A DNA stretch of 64,000 bases, from assembly GCA_947454705.1 (NCBI GenBank), contig CANGKZ010000016.1, positions 37,817 to 101,816 on the forward strand. Reading direction: 5' to 3'. Positions 18,575 to 26,584 of the stretch are shown here, one piece after another. Each line of letters opens with the position of its first letter. Within the stretch, counting starts at the first letter, position 1. The notes beneath the pieces were generated by a model. That model saw only the letters and a program-made list of their open reading frames with translations, searched no databases and had not been told where the DNA came from. Source of the DNA: Verrucomicrobiota bacterium. Lineage in GTDB: Bacteria; Verrucomicrobiota; Verrucomicrobiia; Limisphaerales; UBA9464. The translations under genes and the position numbers were made by a program.

Positions 18575-18665
18575 ACCATCCCAACACCATCGGGGAATTT
18601 GTGGACATTTGCCCAAAGGGCCTATGACTAGCGCGGCGTGTCGGTCACGTCACCCGAGTGATGCC

Positions 18666-18729
18666 GGTACCCGTCCAAGGACCCGAACCGCCGGGGAGCC
18701 CCCGTGACACGGGTCCTTCCGGGGGTACC
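18666..18729. repeat. Imperfect 20-bp inverted repeat with nested hairpin (candidate origin or terminator)
   Basis: Arms 18666-18685 and 18710-18729 match at 16 of 20 positions (GGTACCC....AAGGACCCG). Inside lies a second hairpin CGGGG (18692-18696) / CCCCG (18700-18704). It sits in the noncoding tail directly downstream of the helicase gene, where small replicating elements often carry an origin. There is no T-run after it. Function is inferred. Confidence 0.5.
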
Positions 18730-18737
18730 CCTTTCCG

Positions 18738-18884
18738 ATGCAGGGACGAGTCCAACGGATTCCTAGCGACAAACTCTTTGCTGAAATGTCCACAAACTCA
18801 GTAGACGAATCATGGGAGAGGAATCACAGGCGCGCACGGGCTGAGCTTTTGTACCAAGATGCCGATGGGGCTTTGACGGCTTAG
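18738..18884 (+). CDS. Tiny candidate gene (48 aa) beside the cruciform
   Basis: ATG 18738 to TAG 18884. The product (MQGRVQRIPSDKLFAEMS...) is hydrophilic and moderately acidic toward the C-terminus. No Shine-Dalgarno is convincing and no family is recognised. It may equally be noncoding. Confidence 0.25.
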   Translation: MQGRVQRIPSDKLFAEMSTNSVDESWERNHRRARAELLYQDADGALTA

Positions 18885-18962
18885 GTTCTGCTGGAACGAT
18901 TCCTTCCGCTGGACCCGAACACCTTGACCAACTGAGCGGGCCCGGGTAACCAGCGCGAAAGG

Positions 18963-19223
18963 ATGAACGTCATCGAGGAAAAACTAGCCCCTTGTCCACA
19001 CTGCGCCCGCGTGACAGTCCAACAGCGGAACCGCGATCAACCCGTCTGGCTGCTTCATGTCGTCTTTGCGCTATTCAGCGCGTTACTCGGTGCGTTCTCG
19101 GTTTTTCTAGGCGGAATCGTCGTCGTGATGTGGCTTGCCTACGCGCTTATGAGCCTTTCCCACACTGGCTCGGGTAAATCCCCTTGGATGTGCTCCGCGT
19201 GCTCGACGGTGTTCCAAAATTAG
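18963..19223 (+). CDS. Small membrane protein with split zinc-ribbon cysteines
   Basis: 86 residues. A CPHC pair near the N-terminus (residues about 11-14) and a CSAC pair near the C-terminus (about 77-80) flank two hydrophobic helices ('LLHVVFALFSALLGAFSVFLGGIVVVMWLAYALM'). The two CxxC pairs could form one zinc site on the same face of the membrane. This is the last gene before the right arm sites. In satellites such end genes are often accessory (immunity or interference), but nothing here identifies the role. Confidence 0.6.
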   Translation: MNVIEEKLAPCPHCARVTVQQRNRDQPVWLLHVVFALFSALLGAFSVFLGGIVVVMWLAYALMSLSHTGSGKSPWMCSACSTVFQN

Positions 19224-19342
19224 GCAACGAATCCGGTAAAAGTGAAGTCCACGCAAGTCTGTGGGATCACTTCCGACTGTGGAATGCCCGCCTAGGTTGA
19301 ACCGAGGCCTCTGAACTGCTGAAAAAGTCGGCACTCTTTCGA

Positions 19343-19395
19343 CACCCGCAAACACCTAAAACACGGGGTCGGGTGTTAGCACTGCGCGTTAGCAC
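19343..19395. promoter_or_regulatory. Right arm-type integrase site (candidate)
   Basis: Repeats the left arrangement: CACCCGCAAAC...ACACGGGG (19343-19367), then GTTAGCAC at 19375 and 19388. It lies just inside the right core repeat, as expected for recombinase arm sites. Confidence 0.6.
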
Positions 19396-19406
19396 TAGAT
19401 AGGATT

Positions 19407-19463
19407 TCCCCCGTAAGTGATTGCGGGGGAAAATGGTGGCTGCGGCCAGAATCGAACTGGCGA
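19407..19463. repeat. Right attachment repeat (att), overlapping the tRNA-Phe 3' end
   Basis: Perfect 57-bp match to 13105-13161. Bases 19434-19463 are the last 30 nt of tRNA-Phe; the remainder is the hairpin just downstream of the tRNA. Confidence 0.9.
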
Positions 19464-19509
19464 CACGCGGATTTTCAATCCGCTGCTCTACCAACTGAGC
19501 TACACAGCC
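19434..19509 (-). tRNA. tRNA-Phe (GAA)
   Basis: 76 nt with encoded CCA. Acceptor stem GGCTGTG/CGCAGCC (one G-T pair), D-arm GCTC...GAGC, anticodon stem GCGGA/TCCGC with loop TTGAAAA (anticodon GAA), T-arm GCCAG/CTGGC with loop TTCGATT, discriminator A. The island is inserted at its 3' end and preserves the tRNA. Confidence 0.97.
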
Positions 19510-19704
19510 TTCCGTGGGCGGGCAATAAACTCGACGGACCCCTGAGTGCGCAAGGGGTTTTTTTCGGATCAACAATTCAAGGGAACCCGAAGTTCCTCAA
19601 AACCGGGACCTGCAGGCCGACTTTCCCCGGGAATTCCGCTGGATTCCCAGGCTCGGGAACAGCGAAAGCGTCCGGCGCAGATTTGGAACAATCGTGGCCT
19701 CGGC

Positions 19705-20622
19705 TCAGACCTTGGCGACGGCGAGATCCTGCTGCAGACGCTCCAGCAACCGCTTGGTGGCGTTGATCCCCTCGGCTTCGGACAGATGCTCCCCCTCGTA
19801 CTCAATGCCCAGCCACCGATGGTATCCGGCCTTGAGAACAATCGACATCATCCGGCGGTAGTCGGTCTCCACGCAGTTGCCCGACGCATCAAACTCATGC
19901 GCCTTGGCACTGACGGCGTGGGCGTAGGGCATCATCTCGGTCACGCCAAGATAACGGTCGTAGTCGTACCAATTGCCAAAGTCCGGAAGCAGACCCGCCC
20001 GGGGATGGTCGACGCGCTTCATGAGACCGACCAGCCACTGGCCGTTGGAGGCCAGCCCGCCGTGGTTCTCCACCATGCAGTTCAATCCCAGATCGGCGCA
20101 GTACTCGGTGAGCATGCGCAGCCCCTCTGCGGCGCGCTTCTGCTGTTCCTCGGGCGTTCCCACGCGGCCTGCCTCGGCATTCACCCGGATGCTGTGGCAC
20201 CCGAAGTAAGCCGCGGCATCGGCCCACTTCCGATGCTGGATCGCCGCCAGCTGACGCAGCGCGGGATCCGGATGCCCCAGGGCCCCTTCGTCGTCGCACA
20301 TGATCAGCTTGATCCCCACGCCCTCCCCGTCGGCACGGCGTTTGAACTCCGCCAGATACGCCTCGTTGGTCGCCTTGTCGGCGAAGAACTGGTTTACCAG
20401 CTCGATGGCGTCGATGCCGTGCTCGCGTCGGGCCACTTTTGGAAAATCCAGATGCGACATCTGACGCCCGAACAACGCCTTGTGGTAGGACCACTCGGCG
20501 AGGCTGATCTGAAACAGCGGTGCCTTCGTCGCGGATGCGGACGACGAAACAGCGCAGCCGGTACCAAAAAAGGTACCGGCTGCGGCAACCGCTGAACCGG
20601 CGAGGAATTGTCGGCGATTCAT
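19705..20622 (-). CDS. Tat-exported sugar phosphate isomerase/epimerase-like TIM-barrel protein
   Basis: About 305 residues from the ATG at 20620-20622, which puts the twin-arginine signal MNRRQFLAGSAVAAAGTFFG at the N-terminus with a lipobox-like 'GTGCAV'. The mature part has xylose-isomerase-like features: 'FQISLAEWSY', 'GIDAIELVNQFF', 'GCHSIRVNA', 'GLNCMVENHGG', 'LPDFGNWYDY', 'GIEYEGEHLSEAEG'. The Glu, Asp, His and Glu in the last motifs are likely metal ligands. It acts on an unknown sugar or inositol in the periplasm. The nucleoside-type transporter gene lies 28 bp upstream, suggesting an operon for uptake and conversion of a sugar compound. Confidence 0.85.
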   Translation of the reverse strand: MNRRQFLAGSAVAAAGTFFGTGCAVSSSASATKAPLFQISLAEWSYHKALFGRQMSHLDFPKVARREHGIDAIELVNQFFADKATNEAYLAEFKRRADGEGVGIKLIMCDDEGALGHPDPALRQLAAIQHRKWADAAAYFGCHSIRVNAEAGRVGTPEEQQKRAAEGLRMLTEYCADLGLNCMVENHGGLASNGQWLVGLMKRVDHPRAGLLPDFGNWYDYDRYLGVTEMMPYAHAVSAKAHEFDASGNCVETDYRRMMSIVLKAGYHRWLGIEYEGEHLSEAEGINATKRLLERLQQDLAVAKV

Positions 20623-20650
20623 GGCGGATTCTGTTGGAGGAGGGGTTGGC

Positions 20651-21964
20651 TCAGTGGGCCGGGGCGGAACCGCCACCGACCTTGGGAACCGCCTTGGTGG
20701 GCGGGTGGAAGAACACGATCAGCGCCACTGCGGCTGCTGCAGCGCAGATGAGCGGCACGAGGAACAGGCCCTTGAAGTCGGTCACGTTGTTCACCGTGTA
20801 GCCCTGCTGGATGAGGGCGGGGCAGATCGAGTTCGCGACCAGCGCGCCGATGCCGAGGATCATGAGGTTGAACAGACCCTGGGCGCTGGAGCGGATGTCC
20901 TTCGGGAAATGCTCGTCCACGAAGATGTAGACCGTGGCGAAGAAGAAGGCGTAGCAGATGCCGTGCATCACCTGGATGAAGATGATCAGGCCCTGGGCGC
21001 TTGGGAGGAAGGCCCAGACACCGAAGCGGACGGCGTGGCCGAGCACGCCGAGCACCATCGTGGTCCGCCAGCCGAGCTTCTTCAGCGTCGCGCCGAGGAC
21101 GAACATGGTGAGGATTTCGGCGATCTGGCCGATGCTCATGACCGGCATGATCCAGTTGCCGGCGATGCCCACCGACTTGCTGCCGAGGAAGGTGCCGGCC
21201 CAGTTGAAGTAGCAGTTGTGAACGAAGGAATCGACGAAGGTGACGAGCCAGAGCACGAGCACGAACGGATGGGCGAGCAGTTTGACGGCGGCGAGCCAGG
21301 CCAGGCCTTCGCCCTTGGCGGCGGGCTTGGCGGGGGTGTGGGGCAGCGCGAGGCTGAAGGCCGCGAGGATCAGCGAGGCGGCACCGGCCACCACAAAGGT
21401 CCACTTGGTGGCGTCCTGCAGCGGCTGACCGCTGAGGCCGTTGGCCAGCACGGCACCGACCCAGGCCACGAGGCCTTCCGGCTTGGCGGCATCCACCTTG
21501 GCCCAATCGACGAGAATGAAGGTGAACGGCCAGGCCGCGAGGATCCAGCCGATCGTGCCGCCCATGCGGACGATGCCGAATTCCTTTTGCGGATCCTTCA
21601 TGTTGGCGAAGGCGATCGCGTTGGTGATCGAGATGGTGGGCACGTACAGGAGGCAGTGCACCAGCATCAGGCCGAAGAACGGCCAGAAGCCCTTCACGAA
21701 TCCGCATCCGAGGATCGCGAGGCCGCCCACGAGATGGCTGAAGGCGAGGAACTTCTCACCGGCGAAATTGCGGTCTGCGAATTGATTGCTGAAGAACATG
21801 CCCACGATCGCGGCGATCGGGAACGCGTTCAGGATCAGCGATTGCTGCCCCGCGGTGAATCCCAGACTGGGGAGGTAGCCGAAGATCAACGGGAGCCAGG
21901 CGCCCCAGATGAAAAACTCGAGCACCATCATGAGGAACAATTTGAAACGTGTGGATGAATTCAT
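20651..21964 (-). CDS. MFS transporter, nucleoside:H+ symporter-like
   Basis: 437 residues with about 12 transmembrane helices. The opening 'MNSSTRFKLFLMMVLEFFIWGAW' and the motif 'FGIVRMGGTIGWI' are typical of the NupG/XapB-like nucleoside symporter group of the major facilitator superfamily; many homologues in this phylum are annotated as sugar or nucleoside permeases. It is the first gene of a probable two-gene operon with the TIM-barrel protein downstream. Confidence 0.85.
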   Translation of the reverse strand: MNSSTRFKLFLMMVLEFFIWGAWLPLIFGYLPSLGFTAGQQSLILNAFPIAAIVGMFFSNQFADRNFAGEKFLAFSHLVGGLAILGCGFVKGFWPFFGLMLVHCLLYVPTISITNAIAFANMKDPQKEFGIVRMGGTIGWILAAWPFTFILVDWAKVDAAKPEGLVAWVGAVLANGLSGQPLQDATKWTFVVAGAASLILAAFSLALPHTPAKPAAKGEGLAWLAAVKLLAHPFVLVLWLVTFVDSFVHNCYFNWAGTFLGSKSVGIAGNWIMPVMSIGQIAEILTMFVLGATLKKLGWRTTMVLGVLGHAVRFGVWAFLPSAQGLIIFIQVMHGICYAFFFATVYIFVDEHFPKDIRSSAQGLFNLMILGIGALVANSICPALIQQGYTVNNVTDFKGLFLVPLICAAAAAVALIVFFHPPTKAVPKVGGGSAPAH

Positions 21965-22128
21965 GGCAGGGGGGCGGAGTAACTTCTCGCAGACTACGGA
22001 GTCGAATCAACGACGACAAGAACGGACGCCGCGAAGCCGGGATCAAAGTCGATCCCGCACGAAGTCATGTGGAGTGCCGTGTTTACGCGGCTCCAAGGCG
22101 GGACGGGGATTCCAGCGAAGGGGGGAAT

Positions 22129-23154
22129 TCAACCGCGCGACTGCTGCTGCTGGAACTCCTGCTGCACCAGAATCTCGTCCTCCATGTTCACGAAGGGTTG
22201 GAAGATGTAGGTGTTGAACATGGCAGCCCCGATGTTGCCGAGTTTGATCTGCAGGAGATCGAGGTAGTCGTGGAGACCTGCGGTGAACACTTCGTCGATC
22301 GTACCAAATTCGAGTTCCGCCAGGAGACGGCCCGAGAGCTTTTCGGCGTCGTTGCTGAAGCGCCGCGCCGGCACGCCGGAGATGTTCCGGAGGGAATGAT
22401 CCAGTTCCTCCACGCAGAAGCGCACCGAGCGGGGGAAATTGTCACTGAGCAACAGAAACTCCGCGACCTTCACCGGGCTCACGTCGCCGCCGTGCAAATC
22501 CTTGTAGGCATCCCATGCGGAGCAGGAGCGCAGGACGGCGCTCCATTCGAGGGCGTCGGCCTGGCTGACCGTGGGAGGGAGTCCCTTGACCGGAAGCGAG
22601 GCATGTCGCACGTCCAGGATGCGCGTGGTCTGGTCGGCGCGTTCCAAAAATTTTCCCGCCTGCATGAAGTGCCAGCCTTCGTTGTGCACGACGGTGGCAA
22701 ACACAATTCCCACCAGCTGCAGCGAGCTCGCCTTCACTTGCTGGAGGAAATCAAACGGGCTGTCGTCCCACACTTCGCGGGCGCGCGGGGAATTGAGAAA
22801 GAGGTAGAGGCGGTTCAGTTCCTCCCAGATCTCGACGGTGATCTGGTCGCGCACCATGCGGGCGTTTTCACGCGCCTGGGAGATGGAGGTGAAGATCGAA
22901 TTCGGGTTGGCCGGATGGAACACCAGGAAGTCGGTCACCGCGTGTCCATTGGCCTGCGGGAACAACTGGCCGAAGAGGGTCTCGTCGCCGGTGGCCTGGA
23001 TGATGGGCATCCAGTGGGCCGCGAGCTGCGCGTCGTTGAGATGACGGGAGTCGAGCAGGAGCTGCAGCGTGGTGTCCACGATGCGCGCCGTGTTCTCGGC
23101 GCGCTCGATGTAGCGGGACATCCAGTAGAGCGAATTGGCAACGCGGGAGAGCAT
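22129..23154 (-). CDS. Alpha-E domain protein (DUF403)
   Basis: 341 residues, all helical. The start 'MLSRVANSLYWMSRYIERAENTARIVD' is the signature of the alpha-E family. These proteins are regularly encoded beside circularly permuted ATP-grasp enzymes and are thought to take part in peptide or amide-bond modification. It lies 31 bp downstream of the ATP-grasp gene, in the same operon. The transglutaminase-like and protease genes that often accompany the pair are absent here. Confidence 0.9.
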   Translation of the reverse strand: MLSRVANSLYWMSRYIERAENTARIVDTTLQLLLDSRHLNDAQLAAHWMPIIQATGDETLFGQLFPQANGHAVTDFLVFHPANPNSIFTSISQARENARMVRDQITVEIWEELNRLYLFLNSPRAREVWDDSPFDFLQQVKASSLQLVGIVFATVVHNEGWHFMQAGKFLERADQTTRILDVRHASLPVKGLPPTVSQADALEWSAVLRSCSAWDAYKDLHGGDVSPVKVAEFLLLSDNFPRSVRFCVEELDHSLRNISGVPARRFSNDAEKLSGRLLAELEFGTIDEVFTAGLHDYLDLLQIKLGNIGAAMFNTYIFQPFVNMEDEILVQQEFQQQQSRG

Positions 23155-23185
23155 GGGAAATCAGGTCGGGGCGGTTGCAGTGGAA

Positions 23186-24634
23186 TTACTCGTCGCCGTA
23201 CAGGACCCAGGTGTCCTTGCTGCCGCCGCCCTGGGAGGAGTTCACCACGAGGGAACCTTCGCGCAGCGCCACGCGGGTGAGGCCCCCGGGAACAATCACC
23301 GTCTTTTCCCCGTAGAGGATGAACGGTCGCAAATCGATGTGCCGTCCCGCGAAGTTCGCATCGCCCGTGTGGGTGGGGTGGGTGGAGAGGGAGATCATCG
23401 GCTGAGCGATGTAATTGCGCGGGTCGCGAAGCACCGCAGCGCGGAAGTCGTCGCACTCGGCCTTGGTGGACTTCGGCCCCATCAGCATGCCGTAGCCGCC
23501 GGATTCATTGGCCGCCTTCACCACGAGCTTCTCGATGTTCTCGATGATGTAGTTCTTGTCCGCCTCCTCGCTCGCCAGATAGGTGGGCACATTCGGCAGG
23601 ATGGGATCCTGGTCGAGGTAGTACTTAATCATCTTCGGCACGAAGTAATACATCACCTTGTCGTCGGCGATGCCGGTGCCGATGGAGTTCGCCAGGCTCA
23701 CGTTGCCGGAGCGGTAGGCGTGGATCAAACCTGGTACACCCAGCATGGAGTCCCGGCGGAAGACCGTGGGATCGATGAAGTCGTCGTCCATGCGGCGGTA
23801 GATCACGTGCACCGGCTGGAGGCCCTTGGTGGTGCGCATGTACACGCGGGCGTCGCGGACCAGCAGGTCGCGTCCCTCGACGATCTCGATGCCCATCTGG
23901 CGGGCCAGGTAGGTGTGTTCGAAATAGGCGGAGTTGTAAGCACCCGGGGTCAGCAGCACGACGGTGGGATCCACCACGCCGGCGGGGGCGATGTGCTGCA
24001 GGGTCTTGAGAAGCTCCTGCGGGTACTGGTCCACGGGGCGGACGCCGATGGCTTCAAACATGCCCGGGAAGGAACGCTTGAGCGCGCGCCGGTTTTCCAG
24101 CACGTAGCTGACACCGGAAGGCGTGCGGCCGTTGTCCTCGAGGACCATCCAGGTGCCGTCGCCGCCCCGGATGAGGTCGGTGCCGCAGATGTGGATGTAG
24201 ATGTCCTTGGGGACCTTGAAGTGCGCGAACTCGCGTCGGAAATGTTTTCCCGAGAGGATGTAGTACGGCGGGATGACGCCATCCTTCACGATCTTCTGGT
24301 CGTGGTAGATGTCGTGCAGGAAGAGGTTGAGCGCGGTGATGCGCTGGACGAGGCCGCGTTCGAGGTGTTCCCACTCCTTGGCGGGAATGATCCGCGGGAT
24401 CAGGTCGAAGGGGAAGATCCGCTCCGTGCCCTGTTTGTCGCCATACACGTTGAACGTGATGCCCTGCCGTAGGAAGGCGAGGTCCACGGCACGGCGCTTC
24501 TCATCGAACTCCGCAGGAGTGAGTTCGTTGAACAGGCGGGCGAACTTTTCGTAGTGAGGACGCAGCTGGCCGGGGGCGATGGCCATCTCGTCGAAAAAGC
24601 CGTTAGGATCGTAGCTCTTCAACACGCAACCCAA
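23186..24634 (-). CDS. Circularly permuted type 2 ATP-grasp protein (DUF404/DUF407)
   Basis: 482 residues. Characteristic blocks are '[20 protein letters not shown]', 'GITFNVYGD', '[25 protein letters not shown]', '[19 protein letters not shown]', '[21 protein letters not shown]' and '[17 protein letters not shown]'. The family is predicted to ligate an amino acid or peptide using ATP, with the catalytic Asp, Asn and Lys in these blocks. It forms a two-gene operon with the alpha-E protein. Product and substrate are unknown. Confidence 0.9.
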   Translation of the reverse strand: MGCVLKSYDPNGFFDEMAIAPGQLRPHYEKFARLFNELTPAEFDEKRRAVDLAFLRQGITFNVYGDKQGTERIFPFDLIPRIIPAKEWEHLERGLVQRITALNLFLHDIYHDQKIVKDGVIPPYYILSGKHFRREFAHFKVPKDIYIHICGTDLIRGGDGTWMVLEDNGRTPSGVSYVLENRRALKRSFPGMFEAIGVRPVDQYPQELLKTLQHIAPAGVVDPTVVLLTPGAYNSAYFEHTYLARQMGIEIVEGRDLLVRDARVYMRTTKGLQPVHVIYRRMDDDFIDPTVFRRDSMLGVPGLIHAYRSGNVSLANSIGTGIADDKVMYYFVPKMIKYYLDQDPILPNVPTYLASEEADKNYIIENIEKLVVKAANESGGYGMLMGPKSTKAECDDFRAAVLRDPRNYIAQPMISLSTHPTHTGDANFAGRHIDLRPFILYGEKTVIVPGGLTRVALREGSLVVNSSQGGGSKDTWVLYGDE

Positions 24635-24825
24635 GAAAAACGAACCACCCCCGGTACGGCAAGCCTTTCAATGCAAAAGCGTGAAACGGGTCAAAATCCG
24701 CCAAGTTTTGGCTAAATTCCACCGGTCAATTGCACCTGATGGTTAGATTAGTGCAGCCCATTGGACGCCGTGGAATTGCACATCGTCGATGGACAGAAGC
24801 CCAATCCGCGGGGACGCTTTGGCCT

Positions 24826-25128
24826 GTGCGTCCAATCGACATCACCACCTTCCCCTCCGAGCTCGCCCTGAAGTGGGACAACGGCGGCGAATCGTTCATC
24901 CCGCTCGAAACGTTGCGGCGGTTCTGTCCGTGCGCCGCGTGCATGGGTGAGACCGATGTGATGGGCCAGGTGTACAAGGCCCCCGCGCGGCCCTACACCG
25001 ACCATTCCTTTGTTCTCACCGGAGTTTCCGAAGTGGGTGGATACGGCCTTGCCCCGCGTTGGGGCGATGGTCACGCCACCGGGATCTACACGTGGGATTA
25101 CCTGCGCCGCCTGGCAGAGGCTCAGTGA
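24826..25128 (+). CDS. DUF971 domain protein (gamma-butyrobetaine hydroxylase-like N-terminal domain)
   Basis: About 100 residues from GTG 24826, chosen because family members begin just before 'RPIDIT...LALKWDNG'. ATG 24739 would add 29 residues that look non-homologous. Family features: 'LETLRRFCPCAACMGETDV' (a Cys-rich motif suggesting Zn or Fe-S binding), 'VGGYGLAPRWGDGHATGIYTWDYLR'. Stand-alone DUF971 proteins often occur near Fe-S or Mrp-type genes; function is not established. It is divergent from the ATP-grasp operon. Confidence 0.82.
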   Translation: MRPIDITTFPSELALKWDNGGESFIPLETLRRFCPCAACMGETDVMGQVYKAPARPYTDHSFVLTGVSEVGGYGLAPRWGDGHATGIYTWDYLRRLAEAQ

Positions 25129-25465
25129 GTTGGCGGAAGTTGAAGGGTGAACTTTAGAGCGGTAGTTGAAGGGTTAAAAATTTGAAGCGTTGAAGGGGAA
25201 TCCGACGCTGCCTCGAGGGTTTGCTCAATCGTTTGAAGTCCCGTCTTCAGACGGTTCGGAGAAGCGTTTGAGAGATCTTCCGAGGATTAAAGCCCACCCT
25301 ACGCTTGATTCACTGTCCAACAGCAAAGCCCCGTAAACGCGGTACTCCATACCCGATGGCAAACCCCTCGTTCCCCATCTGAATTTATCCGCGTTCAACG
25401 CTGGGCACGAAAAAACCCGCCCCGGTGGAACCGGAGGCGGGTTGAATCAAAATCGATACAACCAA
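25129..25465. other. Intergenic region with dispersed repeat fragments
   Basis: 337 bp. It contains 'AGTTGAAGGGT' and 'TAGTTGAAGGGTT' pieces (25139-25175) like those near 31221 and 37395, and 'CCCGTAAACGCGGTACTCCAT' sequence around 25333-25352, whose reverse complement is close to 22071-22093. The terminator of the next minus-strand gene lies at its right end. No gene seen. Confidence 0.5.
25410..25443 (-). terminator. Intrinsic terminator of the Cys-containing secreted protein gene
   Basis: On the minus strand, AACCCGCCTCC pairs with GGGGCGGGTT and is followed by a T-run (complement of 25410-25415). It lies about 25 bp after the stop at 25466. Confidence 0.85.
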
Positions 25466-25795
25466 TTACTTGGCTTCGACCTTGGAGATCTTGGCGACGG
25501 TGACTTCGAGCTTTTCACCCTTCTTCTCGCACACGCCGGTGACGGAAACGTTGGCCGGGCCGCTGCAGAGGCTCTTGTGGAAGGCCTTGCTCACGTCGCC
25601 CACGAGGAAATAGGTGGTTTCCTTCTCACCCTTCTTCACCACGACGACATTCTGGCAGGTGTCGGACTTGTGGAGGGAGCACTTGAGGCACTTGCCCTCG
25701 CCCTTCAGGGTCACTTCCTTGCCGCTGTCGGCGCGGAGGGTGGAGGCGGAGAGAGCGATGGCGGCCACAGCGGCCCACTGGATCATTGACTTCAT
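25466..25795 (-). CDS. Small secreted protein with CxxC motif
   Basis: About 109 residues from the ATG at 25793-25795, starting with a signal peptide (MKSMIQWAAVAAIALSASTLRA). The mature domain reads 'GEGKCLKCSLHKSDTCQNVVVV' then 'YFLVGDVSKAFHKSLCSGPANVSVTGV'. Four or five cysteines and the OB-like beta pattern suggest a small periplasmic metal- or thiol-linked domain, similar to uncharacterised Verrucomicrobia/Bacteroidetes proteins. No closer function can be given. It is a single gene with its own terminator, divergent from the MobA-like gene. Confidence 0.75.
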   Translation of the reverse strand: MKSMIQWAAVAAIALSASTLRADSGKEVTLKGEGKCLKCSLHKSDTCQNVVVVKKGEKETTYFLVGDVSKAFHKSLCSGPANVSVTGVCEKKGEKLEVTVAKISKVEAK

Positions 25796-25855
25796 AGGGA
25801 TGGGAGAATTTTTTAGTTTTACTCGGAAACGGATTAGGTGGAAGCAAAGCCGACC

Positions 25856-26500
25856 ATGAAATGCTTGGCAAGTGTGGAGTTGAGCACGCCGAGGCCCCGG
25901 TTTCCCGGGGTTTTGGGAGTGGTCCTTGCCGGTGGCCGATCGAGTCGCATGGGACGCGACAAGGCGGGCATCGTGATTCAGGAAGAGCCGCTCCTGCTGC
26001 GGCAACTCCGGGTTTTGAAGGAGTGCGGGGTCGAACGCCGGATCGTTTCAGCCGGCGTCCAATCGGCCGGGGGCGTCTGGGATCAACTTCCGTTCGATGT
26101 GAGCCTCGTCCGTGATTCCGTTGCCGATCTGGGGCCTCTGGCGGGGCTCGAACAGGCCCTTGCCGCGGCGCTCCCCTGTGAAACCCACGTCCTTGTCGTG
26201 GCAGTGGATCTTCCCGCGATGACCGCGGACTGGCTCCGCGCCCGGATTGCGCAAACCAGCCCCAGGATCGGCGTGGTGGCAAACCTCGCCGACCGCTTGG
26301 AGCCGCTCGCGGCCGTGTATCCGGTCGGCGGCCTCGCCTCCCTTCGCCGCCGAATCGCGCAGGGCGAGCTGGCGGTCAATGCCTGGGTCCGGGAGGGAAT
26401 TCGCGACGGGTGGATGATCGAGTATCCGCTCCAATCGTCGGAGACGGGACTGCTCCAAAATTGGAACCAACCCTCGGATCTTCCTGCCGCGGATGCCTGA
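25856..26500 (+). CDS. MobA-like NTP transferase (molybdenum cofactor guanylyltransferase family)
   Basis: About 214 residues from ATG 25856 (GTG 25838 is possible). The N-terminal nucleotide-binding signature 'VVLAGGRSSRMGRDKA' and 'VVAVDLPAM' (metal-binding Asp) are those of MobA, which joins GTP and molybdopterin to make the guanine dinucleotide cofactor. Length fits. No other Mo-cofactor gene is nearby, so the related MobA-like cytidylyltransferases cannot be excluded. Confidence 0.83.
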   Translation: MKCLASVELSTPRPRFPGVLGVVLAGGRSSRMGRDKAGIVIQEEPLLLRQLRVLKECGVERRIVSAGVQSAGGVWDQLPFDVSLVRDSVADLGPLAGLEQALAAALPCETHVLVVAVDLPAMTADWLRARIAQTSPRIGVVANLADRLEPLAAVYPVGGLASLRRRIAQGELAVNAWVREGIRDGWMIEYPLQSSETGLLQNWNQPSDLPAADA

Positions 26501-26584
26501 TCGGGCGCTTGGTTCCGCGTGGCGCTTTGAATAGTCGGTCCTTTTCGTGGTCAGTCCGGTCTCGTAGTTTCACCTCCCATTCCC

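Larger units (their letters stand above)
13105..19463. mobile_element. Integrative element inserted in tRNA-Phe (about 6.3 kb, satellite-like)
   Basis: Bounded by 57-bp perfect direct repeats (13105-13161 and 19407-19463, offset 6302 bp), the right copy overlapping the last 30 nt of an intact tRNA-Phe. Content from left to right: tyrosine recombinase, a 317-aa unknown, a small probable DNA-binding protein, three small coupled genes, a replisome-organiser-like protein, a DnaB-type helicase, two tiny candidate genes, a strong cruciform and a zinc-ribbon membrane protein. Nearly all genes are on the plus strand and many overlap by ATGA, GTGA or TTGA. No capsid, portal, terminase, tail, lysis or conjugation gene is visible. 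It fits a phage satellite or a minimal replicating island better than a full prophage. A decayed prophage is less likely because the gene chain is intact and tightly coupled. Confidence 0.85.
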
